From positions 124,001 through 188,000 of the forward strand of contig NZ_LAKD02000011.1 in the NCBI RefSeq assembly GCF_000968685.2: a stretch of DNA of 64,000 nt, in the 5' to 3' direction. A program made the position numbers and the translations under genes. Positions 52,095 through 60,959 of this stretch are shown here, piece by piece; within the stretch, counting starts at the first letter, position 1; the number at the start of each line of letters is the position of its first letter. The DNA comes from Streptomyces antioxidans (lineage in GTDB: Bacteria; Actinomycetota; Actinomycetes; Streptomycetales; Streptomycetaceae). The notes beneath the pieces are model-generated. The model ran no database searches. It was given only the letters and a program-made list of their open reading frames with translations, and was not told the origin of the DNA.

Positions 52095-53111
52095 CTACGG
52101 CGTGACGACCACGCGGTAGACGGGCGTCTCCGCGGACTGCTTGAGCGCCTTCTCGACCTCGTCCAGCGGGTAGCGCGCCGTGACCAGCGCCTCCAGCCGC
52201 CCGGACAGCCGCCCGCCGCGCAGCAGTTCGGCGGCGGCGCGCCAGTCGTCCGGCTCATGGCTGAAGGAGCCGGTGACGGTCAGCTGGCGGCGGTGCACCT
52301 CATAGCCGGGGAGCTCGGCGGGCGGGCCGCCGGGGCCGCCGCCGTAGAGGACGATGGTGCCGCCGTCGGCGACCGCGGCGAGCGCCGAGGCGATGGCCTC
52401 CTTGGACGCGATGGTCACGAACACCACGTCCGCGGGCGGCAGTTGGCCGACGTCCTCGGGGGTGACGGCCGCGTCGGCGCCCGCCGCCGCGATGGCGGCC
52501 AGCCGCTGCTCGTCCCGTTCGACCACCGCGACCCCGCGGGCCTGCAGGTGTGCGGCGACGGCGAGGTGGAGATGGCCCATATAGCCGGCGCCGATGACGG
52601 TGACCCGGTCCCCGGCGCGGAAGCCGCCGCGGCGCAGCGAGTGGACCACACAGGCCAGCGGTTCGCCCATGGCGGCCACGGCGGGGTCGGCGTCGCCGAC
52701 CGACCACACCCGGGAGGCGGGCAGGGCGATGTACTCGGCGAGTCCGGCTCCCATGGTGATCGCGCCGTCCTCCCGCTTGTGCCCCTGGAGCGCGACACAG
52801 ATGGCGGTCTGGCCGCGTCGGCAGCTGCGGCAGGCGCCGCAGCGCGGCAGCCCGTCGAGGGCGACGAGGGAGCCGACGGCGGGCATGTCCTCCAGCGTGG
52901 CGGCCTTGGCGCCGATCCGCTCGACCCAGCCGGATATCTCATGTCCGGCGGCGGCGGGGTAGACCGTCATCCGCCCCGCGTAGAGATTGGCCTCCATGGT
53001 GCAGATGCCGCAGGCCGCGATGCGTACCAGCACCTCGGAGTCACCGATGTCGGGGACAGGTATCTCTCTGGTCTCCACCTGGCCTGCCGCCGTGATGACA
53101 GCTGTACGCAT
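52095..53111 (-). CDS. Zinc-dependent medium-chain alcohol dehydrogenase (338 aa)
   Basis: This NAD(P)-dependent dehydrogenase of the MDR family has catalytic zinc ligands Cys34 (AACGICT), His (GHEISGW) and Glu near them. The structural zinc cysteines are intact in CGACRSCRRGQTAIC. The Rossmann motif is VIGAGYMGHLHLAVAAHLQARGVAVVERD. The start is ATG at 53111. It lies between the LLM gene and the DHA2 exporter, all on the minus strand, and is a possible tailoring or precursor enzyme. The substrate is unknown. Confidence 0.92.
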   Translation of the reverse strand: MRTAVITAAGQVETREIPVPDIGDSEVLVRIAACGICTMEANLYAGRMTVYPAAAGHEISGWVERIGAKAATLEDMPAVGSLVALDGLPRCGACRSCRRGQTAICVALQGHKREDGAITMGAGLAEYIALPASRVWSVGDADPAVAAMGEPLACVVHSLRRGGFRAGDRVTVIGAGYMGHLHLAVAAHLQARGVAVVERDEQRLAAIAAAGADAAVTPEDVGQLPPADVVFVTIASKEAIASALAAVADGGTIVLYGGGPGGPPAELPGYEVHRRQLTVTGSFSHEPDDWRAAAELLRGGRLSGRLEALVTARYPLDEVEKALKQSAETPVYRVVVTP

Positions 53112-53186
53112 GTGAACTGCCTTCCGGGTTACGGACGTTGTGCCGGGAGGCTATGCCGGGGCGACGGGGGTGGCAAGCAAGAACGA

Positions 53187-54752
53187 TCACATGCTGGATC
53201 GTGCTCCGGAAGATGTCCTGCGGAAGCCCCACCAGATGATCACTGCTCCGGCCGCGGCGGCGGCCGCGCCGACGACGGAAGCCACGTGCATGGCGTGGAC
53301 GAACGCTCCGTCGGCGATGTCCGACAGCCGGGGCAGCCGCATCTTCGCGCCGAGCAGCCGGGTGGCCTCGGGGGACTCCGCGGCGCTGTCGGCGGCACCG
53401 GACGGCAGCCCGCTCAGCCGCGGGGTGACCCGGTCGCGGTAGACGCTGACCAGGACCGAACCGAGGACCGCCACCCCGAGGACGCCGCCGATCTGCCGCA
53501 GCGAGTTGTTGACGGCGGAGCCCGCGCCGGTCCGGTCGGCGGGGAGGATCGCCATGATGGCCTCGGTGGTGGGGGCGACGGCGGCGCCCATGCCCAGTCC
53601 CTGGAGGATGAGGAAGACCCAGAACAGCGGCAGTCCGCTGTGCTCGTCGAGGAATACGTACGCCACGAAGCCGGTGGTGGCGATCAGCATCGCGGCGGTG
53701 ACGACCGGGCGCACCCCGTGGGCCCGCACCAGCTTGGCCGAGAACGGGGCGCCCAGCAGCACGCCGAGGGCGACCGGGGCGATGGAGAGACCGCACTCCA
53801 GCGGGGTCTGGCCGTGTACCCCCTGGAGATAGAAGCTGGTGTAGTACATCGAGCCGTTGAGGCCGAAGAAGGTGAGCATGACGGCGACGCTGGCGCCGGT
53901 GAAGCGGATGTCGCGGAAGAGCCGGACGTCGAAGCTGGGGTTGGCGACGCGCAGTTCGACGAGGACGAAGACCCCGACCAGCACCAGACCCCCGGCCAGC
54001 GAGCCGACGATGGCCGGATCGGTCCAGTCGTTGCGGTGGCCGCCCTCGATGACGCCCCAGACGATGGCGAAGAGTCCGGCGGTGGAGAGCACCACACCCA
54101 GTGGGTCGAACTTCTGCCGCACCCGGGCGACCACTCCGGGCAGGAACACAAACGATCCGGCCACGCACAACACCACGATCGGCACGTTCACCAGGAAGAC
54201 CGAGCCCCACCAGAAGTGGTCGAGCAGCGCTCCGCTGAGCATCGGCCCGGTGGCGATCGCGATTCCACTGGAACCCGACCAGATGGCGATGGCCAGGGCC
54301 CGGTGCCGCTCGTCGAAGACCTGGGCGATCAGGGCCAGGGTCGCGGGCATGATCAGGGCGCTGCCGATGCCCATCGCGCCGCGGGCCACGATGAGTTCGG
54401 TGGCCGAGCCGGAGTAGGCGGCCCAGGCGGAGGCCATGCCGAAGAGCACCATCCCGGTCAGCAATAAGCGGCGGTGGCCGTAGCGGTCGGCGAGCACTCC
54501 GCCGGTGAACAGCAGCACCGCGAAGACCAGGGTGTAGGAACTGATGCTCCACTGGAGCTGGTTGGGGCTGGCGCCGAGCCCCTCGGCCGGGTCGGCCAGG
54601 GTCTTGAGGGCGACGTTCAGCACGGTGTTGTCCAGCCACACCGCGAGTTGGGACAGGACGAGTACCGAAAGTGCGAGCCATTGGCGACCGGTGGGGGAGT
54701 GTGAGGGACCGGCCTGAGTGGCGTCGGTGGTCGCGGTGTTCTGTGCAGCCAT
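53187..54752 (-). CDS. DHA2-family (14-TMS) MFS drug exporter (521 aa)
   Basis: This drug:proton antiporter of the 14-helix group begins after the start ATG (54752) with WLALSVLVLSQLAVWLDNTVLNVAL, which carries the D-x-T-V-N-V motif of helix 1. LADRYGHRRLLLTGM is motif A, and GPMLSGALLDHFWWGSVFLVNVPI is motif C-like. The C-terminus has a soluble Asp/Ala loop and a last helix. Codon 96 is TTA (54465-54467 on the minus strand), so translation depends on bldA, as with two of the cluster regulators. It probably exports the cluster product. It is divergent from a regulator. Confidence 0.92.
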   Translation of the reverse strand: MAAQNTATTDATQAGPSHSPTGRQWLALSVLVLSQLAVWLDNTVLNVALKTLADPAEGLGASPNQLQWSISSYTLVFAVLLFTGGVLADRYGHRRLLLTGMVLFGMASAWAAYSGSATELIVARGAMGIGSALIMPATLALIAQVFDERHRALAIAIWSGSSGIAIATGPMLSGALLDHFWWGSVFLVNVPIVVLCVAGSFVFLPGVVARVRQKFDPLGVVLSTAGLFAIVWGVIEGGHRNDWTDPAIVGSLAGGLVLVGVFVLVELRVANPSFDVRLFRDIRFTGASVAVMLTFFGLNGSMYYTSFYLQGVHGQTPLECGLSIAPVALGVLLGAPFSAKLVRAHGVRPVVTAAMLIATTGFVAYVFLDEHSGLPLFWVFLILQGLGMGAAVAPTTEAIMAILPADRTGAGSAVNNSLRQIGGVLGVAVLGSVLVSVYRDRVTPRLSGLPSGAADSAAESPEATRLLGAKMRLPRLSDIADGAFVHAMHVASVVGAAAAAAGAVIIWWGFRRTSSGARSSM

Positions 54753-55097
54753 GGGGGCGGCGCCTTTCGGGACCCAGGGCGAGGTGGGGGGGTCCGCGTC
54801 GTATGGCAAGGGATGGCGTGCTGGCTCCAGAGGAAGTTACCAATCCGTCGAGTGGAGGCGCAGCCCCTTGCCGACACGGGGAGGTGTCGTGGCCGGAACC
54901 CGAGGGTATTTCCCGGCGGGAAGTGTCTCATAAGGAACGATCTTCCTTGCCGTGTGCCATGGGGCTCGTTACTGTTCCCGGAAAGGGAACGGGGGTGTCC
55001 TTTGAGCCATTTCGGAATTCAACCAAATGGGCGAGGGTCTATTGACGGATTTGACGGGGAGGCGGGTACGGGGGGCGCGGTTCGAACGGAGCCGGAC
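54753..55097. promoter_or_regulatory. Divergent promoter region with three TTCC/GGAA dyads
   Basis: In 345 bases no gene is supported. Three inverted repeats of TTCC/GGAA type are clustered: TTCCC-GGC-GGGAA (54910-54922), AAGGAA-CGATC-TTCCTT (54932-54948) and GTTCCC-GGAAA-GGGAAC (54974-54990). They lie between the bldA-dependent exporter and the third regulator and are candidate operators for one of the regulators. Confidence 0.5.
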
Positions 55098-55847
55098 ATG
55101 GGTTCTGACAACCTGGAGGAGACTCTGGGGCAGGCGTTACGCCTCCTGGAGTCCGCCGTACACCACCACCGCCGCTCCGCGCTGGCCTCGGCGTCCGCCG
55201 AACTGCCGGTGGCCGGGGAGGCGGTGGCCGGGTGGGTGGCGCGGCTGGTGCTGCGCGCCGAGCGGGACGTGATCTGGAGTCTGCCGGAGGTCATGGGCGA
55301 GGATCACGCCCGGCTCGTCGGGCAGACGCTCGCCCAGCTGGCGGGCAAGGGGGTCAGAACCCGGATGCTGTGCCCGCCCGCGGTCATCCGGGGCGCGGCG
55401 TGGCAGCGCTCGGTGGGCACCGTGGCCCGCCTCGAGGTGCGGGTCTTCGAGGGGGTGCGGCAGGAGCTTGTGGTGGTGGACGGCGCGGCGGTGATCGCGC
55501 CCGACGCCTCGCCGGGCGAGCCAGGCGGCTCCCGCGCCTCGATGATCCAGAACTCCACCGTGGCCGATATGCTGCAGCAACTCCTGTGCGGCATGTGGGA
55601 TACGGCCCAGCGGCCGATGCGGCCGCTGTCGTTCGAGGGCGGCGCGCGCGGCCGGGTGCTGCGCGAGGTGCTGACGCTGATGGCGGAGGGCTACAAGGAC
55701 GACGCCGCGGCGCGCAAACTCGGTCTTTCGGTGCGTACCTACCGTCGCTATGTGGCCGACATCATGCGGGACCTTCAGGTCGAATCGCGGTTCCAGGCCG
55801 GAGTGCGCGCCGTACGCGCCGGGCTGATGGAGTCCGACCCCGGGTAG
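55098..55847 (+). CDS. LuxR-like HTH regulator, third paralogue (249 aa)
   Basis: The third paralogue starts MGSDNLEETLGQALRLLES, and AVHHHRRSALASASAE is the shared N-terminal helix. The C-terminal HTH is YKDDAAARKLGLSVRTYRRYVADIMRDLQVESRFQAGVRAV. Codon 14 is TTA (55137-55139). The middle contains RMLCPPAVIRG and LEVRVFEGVRQELVVVDG, matching the first paralogue's layout. The ATG at 55098 is preferred over upstream in-frame starts, which lie in the dyad region. It lies just before the ACP-KS operon, so it is the best candidate for its direct activator. Confidence 0.82.
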   Translation: MGSDNLEETLGQALRLLESAVHHHRRSALASASAELPVAGEAVAGWVARLVLRAERDVIWSLPEVMGEDHARLVGQTLAQLAGKGVRTRMLCPPAVIRGAAWQRSVGTVARLEVRVFEGVRQELVVVDGAAVIAPDASPGEPGGSRASMIQNSTVADMLQQLLCGMWDTAQRPMRPLSFEGGARGRVLREVLTLMAEGYKDDAAARKLGLSVRTYRRYVADIMRDLQVESRFQAGVRAVRAGLMESDPG

Positions 55848-56053
55848 GGGGTGGGCCGTGGCACCGGACGGCGGCCGGGTTGTTGGCGGTTTTGGCGTTA
55901 TTGGCACGCTTCTGTCCGCCGACGACCTGGCAGCTTCCTGCAGATCTCATCTTCTGACTGCGGGGTAACCGGCTGCCATCTGCAGCTTTATGACATGCCC
56001 ACGAGTCGAACGCCGGTGTTCATCGGGCGCGTGACAGCTAGTGGACTCTGGGG

Positions 56054-56082
56054 TTGTCCCCTCCCGGAGCGGCGCCTAGCGT
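56054..56082 (+). promoter_or_regulatory. Candidate promoter of the ACP-KS operon
   Basis: TTGTCC (56054-56059), 17 nt, TAGCGT (56077-56082) gives a plausible sigma-70-type pair 50 nt before the ACP start. CTGCAGAT (55938-55945) and ATCTGCAG (55978-55985), about 110 and 70 nt upstream, form a spaced inverted repeat and may be a regulator site. The rest of the 285-nt gap after the third regulator shows no gene. Confidence 0.45.
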
Positions 56083-56132
56083 CAACGGAAGCTTCGTGCT
56101 TTGCCCATGCCCGAAAATGGAGGTGCGCGGTA

Positions 56133-56384
56133 ATGACCGCCATCGTCGAAGAGCGTCGTGAAACCATCAAGGAAATCGTCACCGATATTCTTGAGATCGA
56201 CCCCGACGAGGTCACCGAGACCAGTCTCTTCAAAGAAGAGCATGACGCGGATTCACTGCGTGCCATTGAAATACTCGCGGCATTGGAGAAGACCTTCAAC
56301 ATTGTCATAGACCAGTCCGAACTCGGTCGGATGGTAAATCTCCGTGGCGTCTATGAGGTTGTTTCCGACGCGGCGGGCTGGTGA
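56133..56384 (+). CDS. Acyl carrier protein (83 aa)
   Basis: This is a discrete ACP for the following ketosynthases. The phosphopantetheine site is Ser41 in EEHDADSLRAIEI, the DSL motif. The four-helix fold is evident (RETIKEIVTDILEIDPDEV; LAALEKTFNIVIDQSELGRMVNLRGVYEVV). Acidic throughout. GGAGG lies 9 nt before the ATG at 56133. It is the first gene of the operon and its 3' end lies 39 nt before the first KS. Confidence 0.95.
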   Translation: MTAIVEERRETIKEIVTDILEIDPDEVTETSLFKEEHDADSLRAIEILAALEKTFNIVIDQSELGRMVNLRGVYEVVSDAAGW

Positions 56385-56423
56385 CCGCCGGATCGTGGCG
56401 GACTCCTTGGAAGGCAGGGCGAA

Positions 56424-57665
56424 ATGCGTGGTGAGCCGGGTCGCAGGGTCGTTGTCACCGGCCTCGGGGCGGTGTCCGGCATCGGCATCGGCGCGGCGGA
56501 ATTCCTCGCCGGACTGCGCGCCGGTAAGAGCGCGGCGGGGCCCATCACCGCGTTCGACACGGAGGGCTTCGACCGCTCTACGGCGTGTGAGGTCCGGGAT
56601 TTCGAGCCGGACCGGTGGATTCGAAATCTCGAGGTGCGGACGCTGGGCCGGGCGAGCCGGTTCTCGGTCGCGGCGGCCCGTATGGCGGTGGCCGACGCCG
56701 GATTCCCCGAGCCGGAGAGCGCACTTCGCGACATACCCTGTCTGATCTCCGTCGGCACGACCGACGGCGAGTCCAGGGACCTGGACCATCTGGTCGAGGA
56801 GGAAGTGGACCTGGGGCCCGAGCGGATGGATCCCACGGTCGCCCGGCGGGTGCCCGCGGGGCGGCTGTCGAGCGCGATCGCCCAGGAGTTCGGCCTCACC
56901 CGCGCCGAGGCGGTCACCCTCCCCACCGCGTGCGCCGCCGGGAACTACGCGGTCGGCTACGGCTATGACGCCATCCGCGGCGGGGACGTGGACCTGGCGC
57001 TGTGCGGCGGGGCCGACGCGCTGTGCCGCAAGACCTTCACCGGCTTCTACCGCCTCGGCACCATCGCCCCCGAGCGATGTCAGCCCTTCGACAAGGACCG
57101 CAAGGGCATCCTGACCGGCGAGGGCGCGGGCATCCTGGTGCTGGAGAGCCTGGAGTCGGCGCTGTCCCGGGGCGCCCGCATCTACGCCGAGGTGCTGGGC
57201 TACGGCCTCAACTGCGACGCGGACCACCCCGTGGCCCCCAATCAGGACAGCGTGGTCCGCTGTATGCGGCTCGCCCTGGACAGCGCCCGTGTCAAGCCGG
57301 ACGAGGTCGACTTCATCTCGGCGCACGGCACCGGCACCAAGGCCAACGACACCACCGAGGCCCGGGCCATCCGCCAGGTGTTCGGGGACGCCGCACCGCC
57401 GCGCACGGTCTCCATCAAGTCGATGATCGGCCATTCCATGGGCGCCGCCGGGGCGTTGGCCTCGATCGCCTGCTCCCTCGCGCTCACCGAGGGCTTCATC
57501 CCGCCGACCATCAACCACGATGAGACCGACCCCGAGTGCGGTCTGGACTGTGTGCCCAACCAGGCCGTGGAAGCGGACCTGAAGGTGGTCCAGAACAACG
57601 GGCTGGCCTTCGGCGGCAACAACGCCGTCGTCATCTTCGGCAAGGCCCGAGCGGACTGGTCATGA
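56424..57665 (+). CDS. Ketosynthase 1, FabF/KAS II-like, active (413 aa)
   Basis: This enzyme condenses acyl-ACP or acyl-S-KS units with malonyl-ACP. All catalytic residues are present: Cys170 in LPTACAAGNYA, His301 in SAHGTGTKAND, Lys332 in SIKSMIGHSMG and His337. It is closest to FabF-type KS of discrete type II systems. AAGGCAGGGC precedes the ATG at 56424. Its stop overlaps the next KS (ATGA), so the two are translated together and may form a heterodimer; but because the second also keeps its catalytic Cys, they are not a classical KS/CLF pair. Confidence 0.95.
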   Translation: MRGEPGRRVVVTGLGAVSGIGIGAAEFLAGLRAGKSAAGPITAFDTEGFDRSTACEVRDFEPDRWIRNLEVRTLGRASRFSVAAARMAVADAGFPEPESALRDIPCLISVGTTDGESRDLDHLVEEEVDLGPERMDPTVARRVPAGRLSSAIAQEFGLTRAEAVTLPTACAAGNYAVGYGYDAIRGGDVDLALCGGADALCRKTFTGFYRLGTIAPERCQPFDKDRKGILTGEGAGILVLESLESALSRGARIYAEVLGYGLNCDADHPVAPNQDSVVRCMRLALDSARVKPDEVDFISAHGTGTKANDTTEARAIRQVFGDAAPPRTVSIKSMIGHSMGAAGALASIACSLALTEGFIPPTINHDETDPECGLDCVPNQAVEADLKVVQNNGLAFGGNNAVVIFGKARADWS

Positions 57666-58807
57666 GCCAGCTGGTGACGGGCGCGGGCGCGGTGGCGAGC
57701 GTGGGCGAGGGCGTCGACGAGGTCTTCCGGGCCCTGTGCGCGGGCACCAGCGGACTCGGCGAGCTGCGCGGCTTCGACCGGGAGCGGTACCGGACCCGCC
57801 ACGCCTACGAGATCGACGACCGCCCCGCGCCCGGCACCGACCTCCCCGGCCGCGCCACCGACTGGCTGCTGCGCGCGGTCGGCGAGGCCGCGGCCCAGGC
57901 GGGGCTCGGCGAGGACCTGAGCGAGGTGCCCGTCCTCGTCGGCACCGGGCTGCGGGAGCTGCGCTCGGCCGAGCTCGCCTGGCGCGACGGCACCCCCTTC
58001 GACATCGCCCGGCTGCACTTCGGCACCGCGCTGCGGAGACGATTCGGCGCGGTCCGCACCCACACCTTCTCCGGGGCCTGCTCGGCCTCGCTCTACGCGC
58101 TCGCACTCGCCGCCGACCTGCTGACCACGGGCGCCGAGGACACCGTCGTGGTGGCCGGGGTCGACACCCTCACCGAGTCGATGTACGGGCTGCTTGACCG
58201 CGTCAACAGCGAACCCCCCGACCGCGTCCGGCCGTTCGACCGGGACCGCCGCGGGGTGCTGATGGGCGACGGCGCGGCCGCCGTGGTGCTGCGCCGGGAG
58301 GAGCCCGGCGCGGAGCCCCGCGCGCTCGGCCGGGTGCGCGCCGTCAGCATGAACTGCGACGCGAACCACGTGACCGCCCCCGACCCCCGGGGCATCGCGC
58401 GCGCGGTGCACGAGGCGCAGTGGCGGGCGGGCGTCAAACCGGGCGACATCGACCTGGTGCTGCTGCACGGCACCGGCACCCAGCTGAACGACGCCGCCGA
58501 GGCCGCCGCCATCGCCGAGGTCTTCGGACGCGAGGTCAGCGGGCCCCTGATGACCGCCATCAAGTGCATGACCGGCCACACCTCGGGCGGCTCCGGGCTG
58601 CTCAGCCTGATCGTCGCGCTGGAGTCACTGGCCTCCGGCCGGGTGCCGCCCACCCTGGGCCTGGCCGAACCGCTGCCCGGGGCCGAGGCGTTCCGCTTCG
58701 TCCGGGAGGAGGCGCGGGAGGACGGGGACCTGCGGGTCGCGCAGATCGACGCCTTCGGCTTCGGCGGGGTCAACGCCGTCGCCATCGTCGAGAGGGCCGA
58801 CCGATGA
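57662..58807 (+). CDS. Ketosynthase 2, divergent, active-site Cys present (381 aa)
   Basis: This is a second FabF-fold protein, shorter and with a divergent N-terminus (MSQLVTGAGAVASVGEG). It keeps all catalytic residues: Cys140 in FSGACSASLYA, His269 in LHGTGTQLND, Lys301 and His306 in IKCMTGHTSGG. Overlaps at both ends are 4 nt (ATGA). Its function may be a distinct chain-extension step, given its sequence divergence from ketosynthases 1 and 3. Which step it performs cannot be told. Confidence 0.92.
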   Translation: MSQLVTGAGAVASVGEGVDEVFRALCAGTSGLGELRGFDRERYRTRHAYEIDDRPAPGTDLPGRATDWLLRAVGEAAAQAGLGEDLSEVPVLVGTGLRELRSAELAWRDGTPFDIARLHFGTALRRRFGAVRTHTFSGACSASLYALALAADLLTTGAEDTVVVAGVDTLTESMYGLLDRVNSEPPDRVRPFDRDRRGVLMGDGAAAVVLRREEPGAEPRALGRVRAVSMNCDANHVTAPDPRGIARAVHEAQWRAGVKPGDIDLVLLHGTGTQLNDAAEAAAIAEVFGREVSGPLMTAIKCMTGHTSGGSGLLSLIVALESLASGRVPPTLGLAEPLPGAEAFRFVREEAREDGDLRVAQIDAFGFGGVNAVAIVERADR

Positions 58808-59970
58808 CGCAGGGCCCCGGCGAAGTCGTCGTCACCGGCGTGGGCCTGGCCGTCCCCGGCGCGAGCACCCCCGGCGCGCTGCTGCGCCGTACCGCCTGCC
58901 AGGTCACCGGGCCCGCCCCCGAACCGTTCGACACCGGCGCTCGGATCGGCCGCCGGGGCCACCGCTACAAGGACCGGGCCACCCGGCTGGCGCTGTGCGC
59001 CGCGCTGGATGCGCTGCGGAACGCCGAGCTGGTCCCCTCCGACGGCGAGGAGGTGACCGTGCCCGGCGACACCGTCGGCGTGGTCGCCAGCTCCAACCTG
59101 GGCAACCTCGACACCGCCTGCCTCACCGCCGCCGCCATCGCCGAGCGGTCGGCCATGGACCTCAGCCCCATGAGCCTGCCGAACGCCTCCAGCAATGTGA
59201 TCGCCTCCTGGGTGGCCATCCGCCACGGGCTGCGCGGCCCCAACCTGATGCTGTGCAACGGGGCGACCTCCGGGCTGGACGCCGTGCACTGGGCCGCCGT
59301 GCTGGTCGCCGCGGGCCGGGTCAGACGTGCGGTGGTGATCGGCGTGGAGACCCACAACGCCGTCGTGGCGGACCTGCTCGGCCGGTCCGCCGGGGAACTG
59401 CTGGACGGCGCCGCCGCCCTCGTCGTCGAGGGCGCCCGCTGGGCCGCGGCCCGGGGGGCGCGGGCCGTCGCCGCCCTCGGGCCGTACGAACGGGGGGCCG
59501 GGCTCGGCGGCTGTGTGGCGGCCCTGCTGCCCGACGGTGCCGCCCCGGGCGTCTGGTTCACCCCCGAGCGCTACGCCGGGGGGCCCGCCGGGGCCGTACC
59601 GGTGCCAGGGGGCGTGCCGGTGCCGGGGGGCGTGCCGCGCTACGACGTCAGCGTTGCGGTGGGCCGGGCCTCCGGGGCCCTCGGGGTGCTCCAGTGCGTG
59701 GCGGCAGTCGGCTGGCTGGCCCGCGCCGGGGCCGGGGCTGGAACCGGAGCCGGGGTCGATCCCGAAGCGGGAGCCGGGAGCACCGCCTTCGAGGCAGGGG
59801 CCGGGGCCGGGGCCGCGCCGGACCCGGTGCCCGCGTCCCGTCAGGCGCTGCTCACCAGCGGGGACGACACCGAGGACGCCGTGGCCGGACTGCTGCTGCG
59901 TCCCACGCCCGACCGGTGTGACCCGTACCCCGCACGTGCCCCCCTCATCTCCATGGAGTGTTCCCGATGA
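58804..59970 (+). CDS. Cys-less ketosynthase homologue, CLF-like (388 aa)
   Basis: The protein has the KS N-terminal half, VVVTGVGLAVPGAS and SMSLPNASSN-like sequence, but the active-site Cys is replaced by Ala154 in CNGATSGLD, and the HGTGT and GHTxG motifs are missing. The C-terminus is low-complexity: PVPGG repeats (about 264-280) and a Gly/Ala/Thr run (about 312-340). It cannot catalyse condensation and probably acts as a chain-length or partner subunit for an active KS next to it. The ATG overlaps the previous stop and its own stop overlaps the next start. Confidence 0.85.
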   Translation: MTQGPGEVVVTGVGLAVPGASTPGALLRRTACQVTGPAPEPFDTGARIGRRGHRYKDRATRLALCAALDALRNAELVPSDGEEVTVPGDTVGVVASSNLGNLDTACLTAAAIAERSAMDLSPMSLPNASSNVIASWVAIRHGLRGPNLMLCNGATSGLDAVHWAAVLVAAGRVRRAVVIGVETHNAVVADLLGRSAGELLDGAAALVVEGARWAAARGARAVAALGPYERGAGLGGCVAALLPDGAAPGVWFTPERYAGGPAGAVPVPGGVPVPGGVPRYDVSVAVGRASGALGVLQCVAAVGWLARAGAGAGTGAGVDPEAGAGSTAFEAGAGAGAAPDPVPASRQALLTSGDDTEDAVAGLLLRPTPDRCDPYPARAPLISMECSR

Positions 59971-60959
59971 CCGCCGTCGCCCCGCCGATATCGACCAAAG
60001 CCCTGCTGACGGACGTCACCACCGTCCGGTTGCGCCCGCGCTACGAGGGGTCGAACATCTGCACTTGGATCGGCTTCAAACACGTCAACTACCTCGTTGA
60101 GGAAGCCGTGCTGGTGCACTTCGCGGACTCCGGGGCGCCCGCCCGGCGGCTGTACGAGGAGCACGGTCTCGGACTGGACATCGTCGCCCTGGAGACCCGC
60201 ATCCTGCACGCCTTCCATATGGACGACATGGCCGAGGCCGAGGTCGTGCCGGACACCGGGGAGGACGACCGCACCCTCGGCTTCCGGGTGACCCTCCGCG
60301 TGGCGCGCGACGGCTCGGTCCTCAAGGCCGTGGCCGCCAAGGTGCGGGTCTCGCTGCGCGCCGACACCTATCTGCCGGAGGCGGGCGGCCCCCCGGCCGA
60401 GTTCGCGCCCTTCGTGGTGGACCGGCTGGGGGCCGAGGCGCGCACCGGCGAGCTGGCGCCGGTCCGGGTGCTGCTGCCGGACGGGGACGAGGCCGCCGTC
60501 CTGGCGTCGCTGACCGCGGGCCGCAACGCCCACGCCTGGAAGTGGAACATCCCGTACCCCTACTGCCACTTCACCGAGCGGCTTCAGATGTCCGGCTATC
60601 TGCGGCTGATGGAGGAGGCCAAGGACCGCTTCGTCCGCGACCGCGGGATCTCCATCAAGACCCTGCTGGACGAGCGCAGATGGATACCGGTCGTCCCCCG
60701 GTCCTCGGTGCGCGTCATCGACGAGGCGGTGATGGAGGAGGACCTCTACACCGTCTACACGGTCGAGGAGATCTTCAAGGACCTCACCTACACCGCCCGG
60801 ATGGACTGCTTCGTGGTCCGCGACGGCACCCTCACCCTCACCGCCACCGGCCGGATCACCCACGGCTACGCGGTGATCGACAACCGCAGCGACTGGCGGC
60901 TGGTCCCCTTCGACCGGCGGGTGCTGGACGCGCTCGGCGGAGAGCCGAGCGGCACCTGA
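59967..60959 (+). CDS. Double-hotdog thioesterase-like protein (330 aa)
   Basis: Two hotdog (4HBT/FadM-like) domains in tandem: the first (about 20-140) has GFKHVNYLVEEAVLVHF with His39-Asn41 resembling HVNN; the second (about 190-320) has PYPYCHFTERLQMSGYLRLMEEA with His201. DEAVMEEDLYTVYTVEEIF and TATGRITHGYAVIDN follow. It is like an acyl-ACP thioesterase or dehydratase dimer in one chain. It may release the chain or act on a beta-hydroxy intermediate. The ATG and stop overlap neighbours by 4 and 1 nt. Confidence 0.85.
   Translation: MTAVAPPISTKALLTDVTTVRLRPRYEGSNICTWIGFKHVNYLVEEAVLVHFADSGAPARRLYEEHGLGLDIVALETRILHAFHMDDMAEAEVVPDTGEDDRTLGFRVTLRVARDGSVLKAVAAKVRVSLRADTYLPEAGGPPAEFAPFVVDRLGAEARTGELAPVRVLLPDGDEAAVLASLTAGRNAHAWKWNIPYPYCHFTERLQMSGYLRLMEEAKDRFVRDRGISIKTLLDERRWIPVVPRSSVRVIDEAVMEEDLYTVYTVEEIFKDLTYTARMDCFVVRDGTLTLTATGRITHGYAVIDNRSDWRLVPFDRRVLDALGGEPSGT

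Noticed and set aside
52257..54467. 736-codon plus-strand frame opposite the ADH and DHA2 genes
   Set aside because: It lies across two well-supported genes and consists of compositional repeats.
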